Below, one piece after another: positions 51,201 to 61,560 of a stretch of DNA of 64,000 nucleotides. This DNA is from Trichoplax sp. H2. Lineage: Eukaryota; Placozoa; Uniplacotomia; Trichoplacea. Made by a program: the position numbers and the translations under genes. Position 1 is the first letter of the stretch; every line of letters begins with the position of its first letter. The stretch lies in contig NOWV01000127.1 of NCBI GenBank assembly GCA_003344405.1, forward strand, positions 124,001-188,000. The letters are read 5' to 3'. The notes beneath the pieces were generated by a model. It searched no databases. It was not told the DNA's origin and was given only the letters and a program-made list of their open reading frames with translations.

Positions 51201-54200
51201 AATGTGCTATTTAATTAACATCGAATTTATAGCTAAAGTAGTACAGTACAGAATGGAATAATACATATCATAACTTAATTTAAGTAAGAAGGTATCCATA
51301 GTTTTATCTACAAATAACCGGAATGAAGCAAAGCATTTTCGTTATCGTAGTTTGTATATTATAATAAAGATTAAGTCTGATAGATACTGCTCGATGAAAG
51401 GTAAGAAAAAGCCTAAGTTAATAGATACATATGCCTTAACTATCGATAATAAGGTTAAGGTAACAGAGAATTTTGCTTTATCAGATACTTGAGTATTTGA
51501 CGATATACATAATAAGCACTATTATTTCATTTTATCTAATAGTTTACAAGTTTTTCAAGTTAGAAAGACAAGCAAAGGTGTAACGTTCAATTTTCTGAAT
51601 TTTGTTCTGGAAAAGCCGTCTATAGTTAAGTCAAAAAAAGAACTTAGTGAGTATTAATCGTTTGATTTTTATGTATATCGCGTACGGATGAGGCAGTTCT
51701 TATGAAGATAGATACGTACAGATTCGAAACACTTAATAACGTACAAAACGAATTCGGTTCGATGTAAGTAATTGAATTTTGTTCTATGTCTCTAAAATAT
51801 CGAAATAGTTGAGGTTAGCACTGATCTGCCCAAATTGAAATTTTTACGGCTAATTCCAATATGGTTATTGGTTGATTTTGTGAATTGCGAGGAACCATGT
51901 AATAGTTCACGTAGCCGCTAGCAAGTCATTATGATATTTTTTGAAGGACATGCTTTACATGTTCATTAATGGCATCCGAAGCTCAGTGAGTATTTACCGA
52001 ATTGATTATATAATTTATTTTTAAAATTCAAATTCTTACAGAAGTTGCACTGATGATAAGCCAGTGAAGGCCCATAGACCAATTGTTTTCAGCTGATTTC
52101 TTGCAAGATCACTAATTAAAGATGATGTTTAGCGAAAAATTTAGACCGTATAGTAAATTAAGAATTTAAATCATTTTCATTTCCATGGAAAATTAGCTCT
52201 ATATAATGAGAGAGTGTAATATTGTATTCTAATTTTATGATATATTTAGTACTGTCTACGTAGTTATTGTGTTCAACATGTGATAGATATTCCGTTAGAG
52301 GCTTAAGTATTTGAGATGTTAATACGGAAGTGTGTAGCAAGTAAGGTGCTAAGATTGTTGACGCGGAAAAGTTTATAAGTGAATAGTTTAGCACGGTAAA
52401 ATAGTTCTTTCTCGTTAGAAGTCCTCAGTTGATTGATTACGTTATATTTTGGTAAACGAGATTTTGTTCAATAAATCTTAATTTTCTAAAGTCTTGAAGA
52501 TTCTTTATCTATCAAGCTCACACTCTGCTAATTAAAAAGTAGCGGTGGCTAATTATAGTTATAAAAGTAAATTTGATAAACTACATTGGTAGATTGTGCG
52601 ATAAGCTTTTGATACTATAAATATAATACTACACTATTACTGTCAATATAAAAGAATTCTGTAAAAGAATTCTATAAAATTTCAATCTTACAGTGTACGA
52701 AGTTTGGTCAAGTTACGGAATGAATTTGGCTCAATTTCTTCGATAGCATTAGCTTCAAGAAATCTAAAATATTAAATAATGGTATTGTTATTTACTAAGT
52801 ACTTGTATAAGCTCATTCAAGTTGGAATAGATTTTTTCGTTGCTAATGGTCAGAATATTTCGGTATATCAATGATCGCAGCTATTCAGGATGAGTATGAA
52901 AATATCACTGCGCTTTTTCTTCTATATTAACTTATTTTATACTTACAAGCCAATTAATGATATCAAACAATCCAAACTATCATTTTTAATCACTTTCAAA
53001 CGATTGCCTTTCAAATTTCTAAATAGTAAATTTCATATGTGCCAAAAAGAAAAATATTATGTCTAATCTTAGATAGTTTCATAATTAACTTACAATGTCT
53101 GTATTGACGCGATCGTAATTAAAGAAATTTATTAATTGTTCTTTAGCTACGATGTATGATAACTCTGATGATTAACTTATTTTTACATATTAATACGCAC
53201 AGACGAGTAAGTGACTGCAAACCACATAAGGAATTGGGTTCAATAACCGAAATGGCATTATGCCTAATTCGCCTGAGATGTTGATGAAAGAATGATAGTT
53301 CTAGATTAGTTGGTGAGAACACTGCCATTGCAATGTATTACATTAAAAATGAAATAAATATAATAGCTACTGATTGTGCCACATTGAATATTTGATTATA
53401 ATTGTAAATCAGAAATAAGATTTTGAAATTAAAAAAAATACTACTTATACTGTACATTACAATGCGGTCTTAAAATGATTTACTGGAAATGAAATTCTAC
53501 TGGATGATAGCAGCCAAAATTTAGAGCGAGCTAACGCACATAGATATATTATCAGATAGAATATCATCTATCGCAGACTTACAAATACTTCAAATTCGAT
53601 AAACAACCGAAATTGTCTTTAGACAGGGTTTTAATTCGATTATTATCCAAAAATCTAGTCAAAATTCAGATAAGATTTAAAAGTGGGATCAAAATGCTAA
53701 TATATGCTAATACAGCTAATGCAATTTCCCTCCGATGATACTGTTAACAGAGTATGTCCGTGTATTGCACTTACAAGTACTGCAGATTTTGCAATGTACA
53801 TAATGCTTTTGATTGGATGTCGATTAGAGCGTTCGAATCAAGTTTCCTACAAAAATTGGATATACAGATATTAACCATTACGTTTACTAGCTAACACTAC
53901 AATTGTAATGATCATGTATAGTCAAGGAAGCAAATAAGGCAGCTAGGACTTGGATTTTTAATGTAGTTATTGGAAAATGATTTATGACTTTTAGTGAAAT
54001 TTCACTATGGGGCACAGAGGATTATGTAGCAACCGCTTGAAAAATAATTTCAAAGGGTTCTTTCTTAACTTTTGCAGTGTAATCTTAAATTATTACTATC
54101 AATATTATAAGAATACATAGATAGCAAAACGAATCATTTCACCGAGAATGCATTACTAGGACAATATAAGCCTTATACTGTATAAAAGGAGTGTAAGACT

Positions 54201-57094
54201 TCAAATTTGAGCTTAGGTGCGGGGTTATTCTGATTTGAAAGGCATAACTTACAGTGATTTTAGGTTGGTTAAGCAATTAAATGATCCATTTGTAATGAAT
54301 TGCAGTCGATTAGCTTCTAAAGACCTTAAAAATGTATAAAGCAGTATGCTGGATATATCTCGACATTCTTTAAGTAATACGAGTATACTCGTAGACAGAA
54401 TAAATTTTGAAAACTTACAAATTGGCTAGCCGTGGCAAGCCACAGAATGCATCTGGTTCAATGGTCTCAATCAAGCTGCTGGTAATATTCCTATATTAAG
54501 TAATCATAGATGTTGGGTATCATTATCTAGAGATACTATTAACAACTGCTTTAAAGGTTCTTATTGCTTTTCACATGCATAGCGGACAGAAAATTTAGCA
54601 GTAGTAAGAGTTATTGTAAAATTAACTATTAACTGCTAGTCCATTCTTGATTGCAAGGACGACTTACGAGCGTCGTTCACTCTTGTAATGATTACAAATT
54701 ACAAAGTTGTAGCATACACAGTAGATTATTTAATGTTTACTCGGTGCAATTAACAATTTTTTATGTAGAATTAAGAAGTACAAATTAGCAAATGTAAACA
54801 TCTGTGCTTACTATACATTACATAATATTTATACAAAATTATAGTATTAATCTTTGCAGCATACAGCAACTGTAGGTAATTAGTCACCGTTGCTAAGTAA
54901 TTTGTAACGATAACAAGTTTTAAACATGAAAACGTAAAAAGCAAACTGTAACAATGGCAAGTTTATGGCTTCCAAATTCTCATTAGATGAATGGAATTAA
55001 CCCACTACATTATATGTCATAACATCACAATTACCGTCAGGAAAAATAGAATTAGATTATATTAATGTATAGTGATATTAGATATCTTGCGTTAAGATAC
55101 TATAATATTTGATATCTTGTGTTAAAATATTGCGATAATTCATATTTTGCGTTAAGGTTTAGTGATAATAGATAGTTCGTCTTAAGATATTGTCATATTG
55201 GATATTGTAGATATTTTAATACAATCTATTTGTAAGTTTTAAAAAGTATATCAGCATATTATAAACAGGCAAAAGGAGAAGTAAACAAATTAATTCTCAT
55301 CTACGTGTCTTGTATTACTGTGTTCTTGTAAACTTTGCTAAGGTAGACGATTAGGAATTATCTACAAATTATAATAGAGTTATTTGAGTTAAAGTGCCTA
55401 ATGTTAAACTCATACTGATCGTGTAGAAAATGGGCTATACATTATTGGCAGAACAGCAGTGAAAGTCTACATGGTAGAAGAAAATTTTTGTATTGCAATT
55501 GAGGTCGTGACTTCACGGTAGTCTGAAGGTAATGTCAGGTAATTTTTGATAGCCTTGTGTTGTGGAGTGACTTTTACTTACTATTTGCTTATCTTATTAT
55601 CCTGACGTTGGTCAAGTTAGATTGGAAGACTTGGAGATTAAATAAAGGTAACTTATTTAGTAATTCTAGATTGTATGTCAGGGAATTACGACAAGACAGA
55701 TTACCCGATATAATCTCCCTCTCCCAAGGTAGTGGGAAATACTAAGAGTGTAATATGGCGCATGGCACTAGTATTATCTAAGTAAGCGCTCATTACTAAT
55801 GCTTACATAAACTGACTATAAATTAAGTGATTTTTCAATAAAGTTAAGGTTTAGTTTTATTCAGAAAGACCAGTAGTGCGACTGTTCCTCCTGCCGACTG
55901 GAGATTGTCAGTATCTAGAGTGGCACTGCAGGCTCGCGGTTGTAGTTTTCTGCAATAGCTTAACTTTCCTCACGTTACAAATTTAGACTTACAGTGCATT
56001 GGTATTTATTTGTATTTAGTTGTAATAGCTGTCTATTCGTACAAATATTCATTGGTTTAAACTAGTATAGGATAATCAGCGAGGAATTTTCCTATCTATA
56101 AATTCGTCATTTGAAGTATACATTATTTATTGCTCGAAAGCTTTTGATCCAGCTGGATAGTCAATAGTGAGTTCTGGAAATAATATTGCTCTATGTGGTA
56201 AGTTTATCAACTCAAATATAATAAAATCTCATCTTAGGAAGGCATACCATGTACCATCAGTATGTGATTACTAAATTATCCTCTCATGAATTTTTAGGCC
56301 TTACAGCCGTAGGAATGCAATATTCTTGCTAGATTTTACTGCAGATTAGTGTAGTACAGTCATCTATTTGACCAGCTAAAGTCTAGTTAACTTGCTAGAA
56401 GGCGATCGGTGATATATATGGCATTGATTACTTCCAATAAAGTCATAAAATGCTACCGTATCTTTAAGTACGTAATAATGTTTTATAGAAGGCAGAATAA
56501 GCAAAATCCTCTAAAAATAAGATGAAAACAGTATAATAAGGTGAATACTTACAGGATGACTAGTTCTGGATAGTTTATAAAGCTTCTTGCTTTAATCTTT
56601 CTAATGCTGGTGTTGTTGATTATCCTATAAAATTAAAATTAAGCATCAGTTATCGTCTATAAATCAGTAGTGCAGTCATTTATCATAACAATGTATTGAG
56701 ACTATGATGAGATATAATTGCGACAAGAAATACTAAAGTGAATATAAATTCTTCGTTTAATAGTACCCCTGGCTTTAATTACAGATATTTTGGTAGGTAT
56801 TCTACTGTGACTATTACTAGATAATTTAAGTTTGAGTGCTAAATGATATCGTTTACTGCCTAGTACGTTTCGATTATTGTGCAATAACCGTGCGTTATCA
56901 ATAGAAGCGATCTTAAACACAAGTATATAAATAACAAACATTGAAATTTTCTATTGTTACAATGTCTACTAACAGTGATTGCACATTTTCAATGCCAGTG
57001 AAGTTAATGTTGGGCAATTCGATTAAGTCACTGCTAGAACAGTTTATAAACGAAATGTTGCACTTGCAGATACTTGGACAACCTTTGCTGATTT
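32154..57094 (-). CDS. giant LRR-containing GPCR (LGR family), about 46 exons
   Basis: Predicted plasma-membrane receptor with a huge extracellular LRR domain and a rhodopsin-class 7TM. From 5' to 3' on the minus strand: LRRNT cap exon 57094-56974; 43 separate LRR exons between 56624 and 33376; one 3' exon 33264-32154 with the hinge, 7TM and tail. Thirty-three LRR exons are exactly 72 nt and the other ten are 66, 69, 78 or 84 nt. All start one base before a codon and end two bases into the next (phase 2-2), so the frame is kept throughout. Sum about 4.3 kb coding, about 1,436 aa without the signal-peptide exon, which I did not find. Known LGRs have about 9-18 LRRs, so this is very large. The hinge (CCF, then TTCKPS) and TM7 recall type C (relaxin-receptor) LGRs; no LDLa module was seen. 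It could be two transcripts, but no second cap or 7TM lies inside. Confidence 0.75.
33376..35390 (-). CDS. LGR LRR exons, membrane-proximal block (5 exons)
   Basis: Exons 33376-33447, 33997-34068, 34453-34524 (72 nt each), 35069-35146 (78 nt), 35322-35390 (69 nt). Each encodes one LRR: L.MNSLAHISRESFFG, SGNKIDRIDKRCFKGLSSL, ANNNLTGFKV, NHNNLSEFDM, LNKCNILKIPRKAFYF. Every exon has an AG acceptor at its 5' end and a GTAAG-type donor at its 3' end on the minus strand. Confidence 0.8.
35391..38313. other. 2.9-kb intron of the giant LGR
   Basis: Largest gap in the LRR array. No intact LRR exon found on the minus strand with a splice-site-plus-length scan, and no 7TM or cap exon that would split the gene in two. 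It may hold lost LRR exons too decayed to recognise. Confidence 0.5.
38314..40305 (-). CDS. LGR LRR exons, second block (8 exons)
   Basis: Exons 38314-38385, 38639-38704 (66 nt), 39291-39356 (66), 39569-39637 (69), 39722-39793, 39917-39988, 40074-40145, 40237-40305 (69). Repeat cores: NPIILNSFL, AGNNWAGI, ARNNIKYLNC, SNNAITLSD, SNNYITMLGNKLF, NYNNIRNVGKIF, HHNHISDHQNTFLGGL, GYNHIGTLPENVF. All phase 2-2. For 38314-38385 an acceptor six bases upstream would also be in GT-AG form but gives an in-frame stop. Confidence 0.78.
41105..44826 (-). CDS. LGR LRR exons, third block (8 exons)
   Basis: Exons 41105-41176, 41745-41810 (66 nt), 42000-42071, 43524-43607 (84), 43701-43772, 44274-44339 (66), 44529-44600, 44755-44826. 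Cores: ANNRIEAIDSDDFKDLRSL, GKNNLRKIDF, SSNNLNSIKTDALKPL, GNRYSEIENVTYSF, SYNKLHQSNPLNF, SGNPIGNFREF, QTNNIKHVDRKAFFGL. The 44274 exon (DENRNRASNPVIIETL) is the least LRR-like and may be losing function. The 44529 exon uses a GTATG donor. Confidence 0.75.
45560..48339 (-). CDS. LGR LRR exons, fourth block (8 exons, one assembled twice)
   Basis: Exons 45560-45631, 45729-45800, 46116-46187, 46350-46421, 46679-46750, 46967-47038, 47152-47220 (69 nt) and 48268-48339. The last is present again at 47700-47771 beside an N-gap; I count it once. Cores: NENELKNLAPNQFEYL, AGNKLTDLSSESL, SFNNISKIDATAFKDL, TNGKLTSLDSYQFKGL, DYNPILNLPPELF, DYNNIQLIASTSFQPL, DRNNLTTIYPETI, AQNKLHAIENNTF. Confidence 0.78.
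47622..47798 (-). repeat. 177-bp duplicate of 48190-48366 holding an LRR exon
   Basis: Differs from 48190-48366 at only about two positions, ends exactly at the N-gap, and contains the whole 72-nt LRR exon. Best explained as the two alleles of one locus assembled in series. Confidence 0.85.
47819..48072 (-). repeat. dispersed repeat copy, inverted relative to 61009-61261
   Basis: The reverse complement matches 61009-61261 with a few percent mismatches. It follows an N-gap (47799-47818). A second short match lies just left of the duplicated exon: 47577-47617 in reverse complement corresponds to 61512-61556, including a 31-bp identical run, with the middle of the element missing. Confidence 0.75.
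48602..51141 (-). CDS. LGR LRR exons, fifth block (5 exons)
   Basis: Exons 48602-48673, 49138-49209, 49992-50063, 50504-50575, 51070-51141, all 72 nt, phase 2-2. Cores: AGNNLENLQRDSVSSL, SNNEIETIESNAFSG, ESNEILSIDDGAFKPI, NDNNLSKVSNGSFACL, HNNDINSIESGSFCSM. Donors of 49138 (GTACGT) and 49992 (GTATGT) differ from the usual GTAAG. Confidence 0.8.
52040..56624 (-). CDS. LGR LRR exons, N-terminal block (9 exons)
   Basis: Exons 52040-52111, 52692-52763, 52947-53018, 53201-53272, 53583-53654, 53775-53846, 54253-54324, 54419-54490 and 56553-56624, all 72 nt. Cores: ARNQLKTIGLWAFTGL, EANAIEEIEPNSFRNL, KGNRLKVIKNDSL, RHNAISVIEPNSLCGL, DNNRIKTLSKDNFGCL, DSNALIDIQSKALCTL, EANRLQFITNGSF, TSSLIETIEPDAFCGL, NTSIRKIKARSF. 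These nine are the most regular repeats, with a recurrent (S/N)F.CL ending. Decayed exon-like copies lie between them. Confidence 0.82.
55065..55215. repeat. four-copy short tandem repeat inside an LGR intron
   Basis: A unit of about 38 bp with GATATTTGATATCTTG(C/T)GTTAA(G/A)ATA(C/T)T-type text, four diverged copies between the last two LRR exons toward the N terminus. Confidence 0.75.
56974..57094 (-). CDS. LRRNT cap exon of the giant LGR
   Basis: 121-nt exon: acceptor at 57095-57096, donor GTTAGT at 56973-56968. It encodes GCPSICKCNISFINCSSSDL followed by IELPNINFTG, that is the C-P-x-x-C-x-C-x(6)-C cysteine pattern of an N-terminal LRR cap and the first half repeat. It begins with the last two bases of a codon (phase 1), so a separate upstream exon, probably the signal peptide, must exist. 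Its 3' phase 2 matches all LRR exons. Confidence 0.82.
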
Positions 57095-59189
57095 CTGTTA
57101 GAGGTAGTAGCAATATGTCACTTTATATCATGAAGAAATTAATAAGGGAAGGCTGGCTCTTTGATATTAACGTTAACTGCACCTGCAATTCCACCGCTAT
57201 AAGCTGTTAGAAGCCAAATTATTGCTATAAAATGATTGTAAAGGATCCAATGCTCTAAATTGCGCTTGCTTTTCATGGCTACCAAGTAATAAACTTGTAG
57301 TTAATTTTTAAAATATCAATTAAAACCACAACAGTAATCGCTATGGTTTATATTAAGAGTTGAAAAGTTTAGGCTAACTGTTTGACCTTAGTTTTTACAA
57401 GAAAGCTAAGAAAATTTTTATTATGATGCTGAAGTTGACAAATAAAATTTTAAGCAATTCTATAGTGATGCACCCCTTATTTGATTATAAGGATAGCTAT
57501 ATTTGATATAGTCAGGTTACTAAGAATAGATATTATCTTGAGGCTTATATTAGATGATTGATAACTACTTGTCATTCACAGGAGTAACTCCACTGTCTAC
57601 TCTCTTCTAATGTGGGTGATCAACTAACTTACTAGCTACTTAGTCAATATTGTTGTTTGCATTAGGGAGCAATAGCTAAAATTAATGTCTAATTCAGTGA
57701 ATGAATCCAAAGTTAGTCGTACTAACTATCACTCTTGAACTATTGAGGGAGAGTATATAAACGTAATATATCGTATAATAAAGTTAATTCTTAAACTTAG
57801 TTTTTAGCGTAAAATACGAGGCATCTAAGTCTTTGTGTAGTCTGCTAGTAGAGCAAAAGTGTTCCTGATAGTGCAGATATCGTTTCTTGATACGTGGTTC
57901 AAGGAATTGACTCATTGATCGCACATTACATTATCGTGTTGCAAGCTGTTTTGTGACAGGTAACTAATCAAATTGACAAGAAAAGAAGAACTTGAGCAAC
58001 TTACCGTTAGCCTTGTAGCTCTTACTTTGCTAAGTCTAATATTTCTGGTACTAGCAATTTTTACCGCCGATTTATCTTGCATGCAATACAAAAGTGTTGA
58101 TAGTACAGGCTACGGTAAATTGTATACCCATACAATGAAATCTAAGTAAGAATAGCGTTGATAAAGTAAATTGTAGAAAAAGCTGTTTGATTTGCATTAT
58201 AATGCATAAAAAAGTATATTATTTCTATTCTTATTTATAAGTAATTTCGTTATTACTAAGGGAACTTTACAATACCACTAGCAACTCGATTCTCAACAGT
58301 ATCAAAGACAATTACTGTCTACCTACCGTATGTACATAAACTACCTAACAGTTAAGTAAGAATGATTATTAATCGGCGAAACCTGTTACGTGCCAATTAA
58401 AAATACGGAAGTGAAACCTGTTACGGGTCCGTCAATGGACCAACACCGATATACAATTTAACACTGTAACGATTAATTATAATTGAATATTAAGTTTTAT
58501 CGTTTGTCCTAAGTATAACATTGTCAATGTCTATAAAACTATTCAATCTATTATTCAAGTTCCAGTGAACTAATCAATTATTGAGACGTTGTTCTACAGA
58601 AAGAAATCGTAACAATTAGTTATCTTCTTGACCAACATTAATTTACTATTATCGCGGACATCTAGATCTCAATCGAGATCTTGAAGTCCAGGCCACAACA
58701 CCCATTACCTTGCACATATGGTGACAATGTAAAATACATCGATCTATTGTAGAAGGAAACCTTATTGTTCTATTTTTTTCTTCCCGGAAGTTATAATTAT
58801 TTAAGCTTGTGCATAGAATTTGATAGAAAATATCCTTAATAACTTTGATTGTTAAAGTAAACAACAGACAACATAGGGTCAAATTTGACGATATTATTCA
58901 ACGGAAGTACAATATGGTAATTCATAAAAGTATCAGTTAGAAAATAAAGTTATCGAACGAGCAGGCGCTTTAACAGACTGTTTATTCTTAATATTGTGAT
59001 GTCAATTTATTGATTGATTTTATGATTAGCAAGAGATTCGTTTTACAGTTACACCATTGTCTAGTACAGTTATTGTAAAGATATGATTGACGTTATTATG
59101 GTGTATTATTTGTACCAATATTCCATGTATTTACAGCCATTCAAGTAGGTGCTAGTATCTTACTTACTGTTCAGCAATTAAGGAATGGC
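57095..59189. other. region upstream of the LGR cap exon
   Basis: Should contain the LGR signal-peptide exon and promoter. Minus-strand splice-like pieces at 58005-58050 and the frame 58649-58882 were examined; neither gives a convincing signal peptide, LDLa or LRR. Nothing else recognised. Confidence 0.4.
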
Positions 59190-59880
59190 CTATGAGATTA
59201 CCCATTGGATGATTAAAATGGAGATAAAAACAACTCCTAATGGAATTTGTAATAGTCCAAATTCTAGATTTCTAGAAATTCATTTTCAATCTGACTGAAC
59301 AACTGTAGAATAATTCAAGAAATAGATTAAATCAGTCTAAATGAGTCTTATTGTCAAAGATAATGTAATATAACTGTAAGAATCTGATAATAAAATTAGA
59401 CATTAACTACAGTTTATAGATTTACCGGCTTTATTGATTTAGGCTTAAAAGCAACTCTTATTGACTTATGGTTGTATTGTAGTAAAATAAAATTGAATAA
59501 GAAACTGGGAATGACCTTCTATGAATTGTTGACTGAATTTTTAAAATGAAGACAAAAAACAGCTACTTATGGAATATGTGACAGTCCATTTCTTACAATT
59601 TTAGAAATTCATTTTCAATCCTACGAAACAATTGTGGTATAATTGAAGACATAGATTAAATCCGTCCAAATCAGCCTTTCAAAGACAATATAATTGACAA
59701 CAGTTAGAACCAGATGATAAAATGAGGCATTAATTGCAATTTACGGATTAAGCGGCTGAATTAAATTAGGCGTAAAAATCAACTGTTAATAACTAATGTT
59801 TGTATTGTAGAAAACTAAAGATTGTACCATAAATTGGAAATGAAATGATCTAAAGTCGACTTAAATTAAAGAGCTATTCA
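59190..59880. repeat. two diverged tandem units of about 330 bp
   Basis: Shared ordered text: ATGGAAT.TGT, AATAGTCC/ACAGTCC, TAGAAATTCATTTTCAATC, AGATTAAATC.GTC, GCATTAA/ACATTAA, TTTAGGC/TTAGGCGTAAAA, TTTGTATTGTAG. They start near 59215 and 59545. No coding potential. Confidence 0.75.
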
Positions 59881-61008
59881 TCTCGTCGCTTATAACTAAT
59901 TCAGCCATGCAGAAGACGGATCAAATCGCAATGTATTAAACCACGCTATTTGTTTCTTTTAAAGGATTTTAGAATAGATTATAAGAAAGTTTTGCATTAA
60001 AATTAGTAGGTAATAATTCAGGCTGTAAAATAGCCACTTCAAACTACAGCTAAACGACATGAACCGCCTTATTAGAAATTTGTTTTGCCTGTGAATCATT
60101 TTCAAAACTGATGTTAAATTAAATATTTGCTAAATAGATTTAATTAGCCCTTGCTGAATATGCCGACGTATAGAATCAACGTTCTATTGGAATATTAGTT
60201 GATGATACTGAATTAGATAAACATAACAATTTATAGTTCTTGTGACACCAATTATCACTTTGGTACTTTGTGATAAATTTAAATTTAAATATAAGGGTAA
60301 CATAGTGTCATTTGATTGCTAAATTTTTAACCGTGCTGCAAGTACAAAGGGAATCAAACGTCAAAAATTTTTTGAAATTGTTGAAATGTTGTATTTATTT
60401 GACGAACTATAAAGGATTACTAAATAAGTGATAAGAACTAGATGCGCCTTGTAAACTTGTAACGTATTACTCACTTGGAGCTTTAGTTGACACTTTCAAA
60501 GACTAATACAACAAGTTTCCTTCTGATTCAAGTTGAGCTTGTATTCGTTTTAACTCACCAAATGGGCATTAACGAATTATATGCCGCTGCAAATTTTAAA
60601 TGCACTCGTAAAATTGATACGGCTTATGGTCATTCACGCATATATGTTAATCGGGTTGACTGCAATGACTATAAAATCAAATTAAACTTTGCTAAAATCC
60701 AGAAAACATTTTACTCTTAGGTTTCACCTGATGAAATTTATGGACTTTATAGGAAAAGGAAAAATTACTAGAATTAGTAATTTACTACAGATTATTACTA
60801 GAGCTTCATTGAGATATCAGCAAGAGTAAATAAATAAAACTAATTGATCAATATCGCTCACTCATATCAGCAAGAATGAAGTATACAGAGGATTATTTAC
60901 GATTCTGTCTTGTTAGTGGCAAGGAAAAATATGCGCTTAAAGGAGATAATTGAGCATTTTTATGAGCTTATAAGCCGAATTTGATCTCAAAATCTCAGTA
61001 ACTTCTTG
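59881..61008. other. non-coding spacer
   Basis: A 77-codon plus-strand frame at 60487-60720 begins with TTG and shows no domain. No LRR or 7TM exon found on either strand. Confidence 0.45.
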
Positions 61009-61560
61009 TGATATATACCAATCATAAAATTCCAAATTTTAGAAAAATAAGGGCTTTATTGAATCTTATACAAAGATTAACTACACACAGCTCTACTCTA
61101 GCCGAATACTACTACTAAAGACTTCTACAACGAAGTAACAGAATAATCTAAAGTTGCATGCTTTTATACTTTCCGTAGCATTCGCAGCTACAATCCGCAT
61201 GGCAACCTTTTACCTTATTTTACACGTAGTTAAATTATTCTTAGTAACACTATTCTACTGCGGACCATCATTAATCCAATATGGATACGACTACAGTATT
61301 TATGTAGACATTATTCACACCAGCCAAAGTACAATGAATTAACCATATCCTAATATATGATTTACAGTTCTATTTTTACCTATAACCTTACTAGTAACTC
61401 AACGCCTTACTTTATATAGTCATCTGTACTCTAGCATAAAGTCTATACCACTACAGTCTATAGTTATAGCTACCAAATATCTCTTAGGATAAATATCTAC
61501 CGTACATTATACTAAACATGGCTAACAGTCTACAATCACAATACTAAGTTACTTTACACT
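61009..61560 (+). repeat. dispersed element, fuller copy
   Basis: Source-like copy of the inverted pieces at 47577-47617 and 47819-48072. It contains a frame from ATG 61154 to 61342 of mostly hydrophobic residues (TFYLILHVVKLFLVTLFYC) with codons ending mainly in A or C, unlike neighbouring sequence. That style is seen in some organelle genes, but I cannot match it to any mitochondrial protein. Function unknown. Confidence 0.55.

Noticed and set aside
57600-58882. Possible signal-peptide, LDLa or LRR exons for the giant LGR
   Set aside because: Frame 58649-58882 starts with TTG and its Cys spacing does not fit LDLa; 58005-58050 is too short to judge.
60487-60720. 77-codon plus-strand frame with two Cys near LDLa-like spacing
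   Set aside because: Too few Cys, no acidic calcium motif, TTG start, wrong strand for the LGR.
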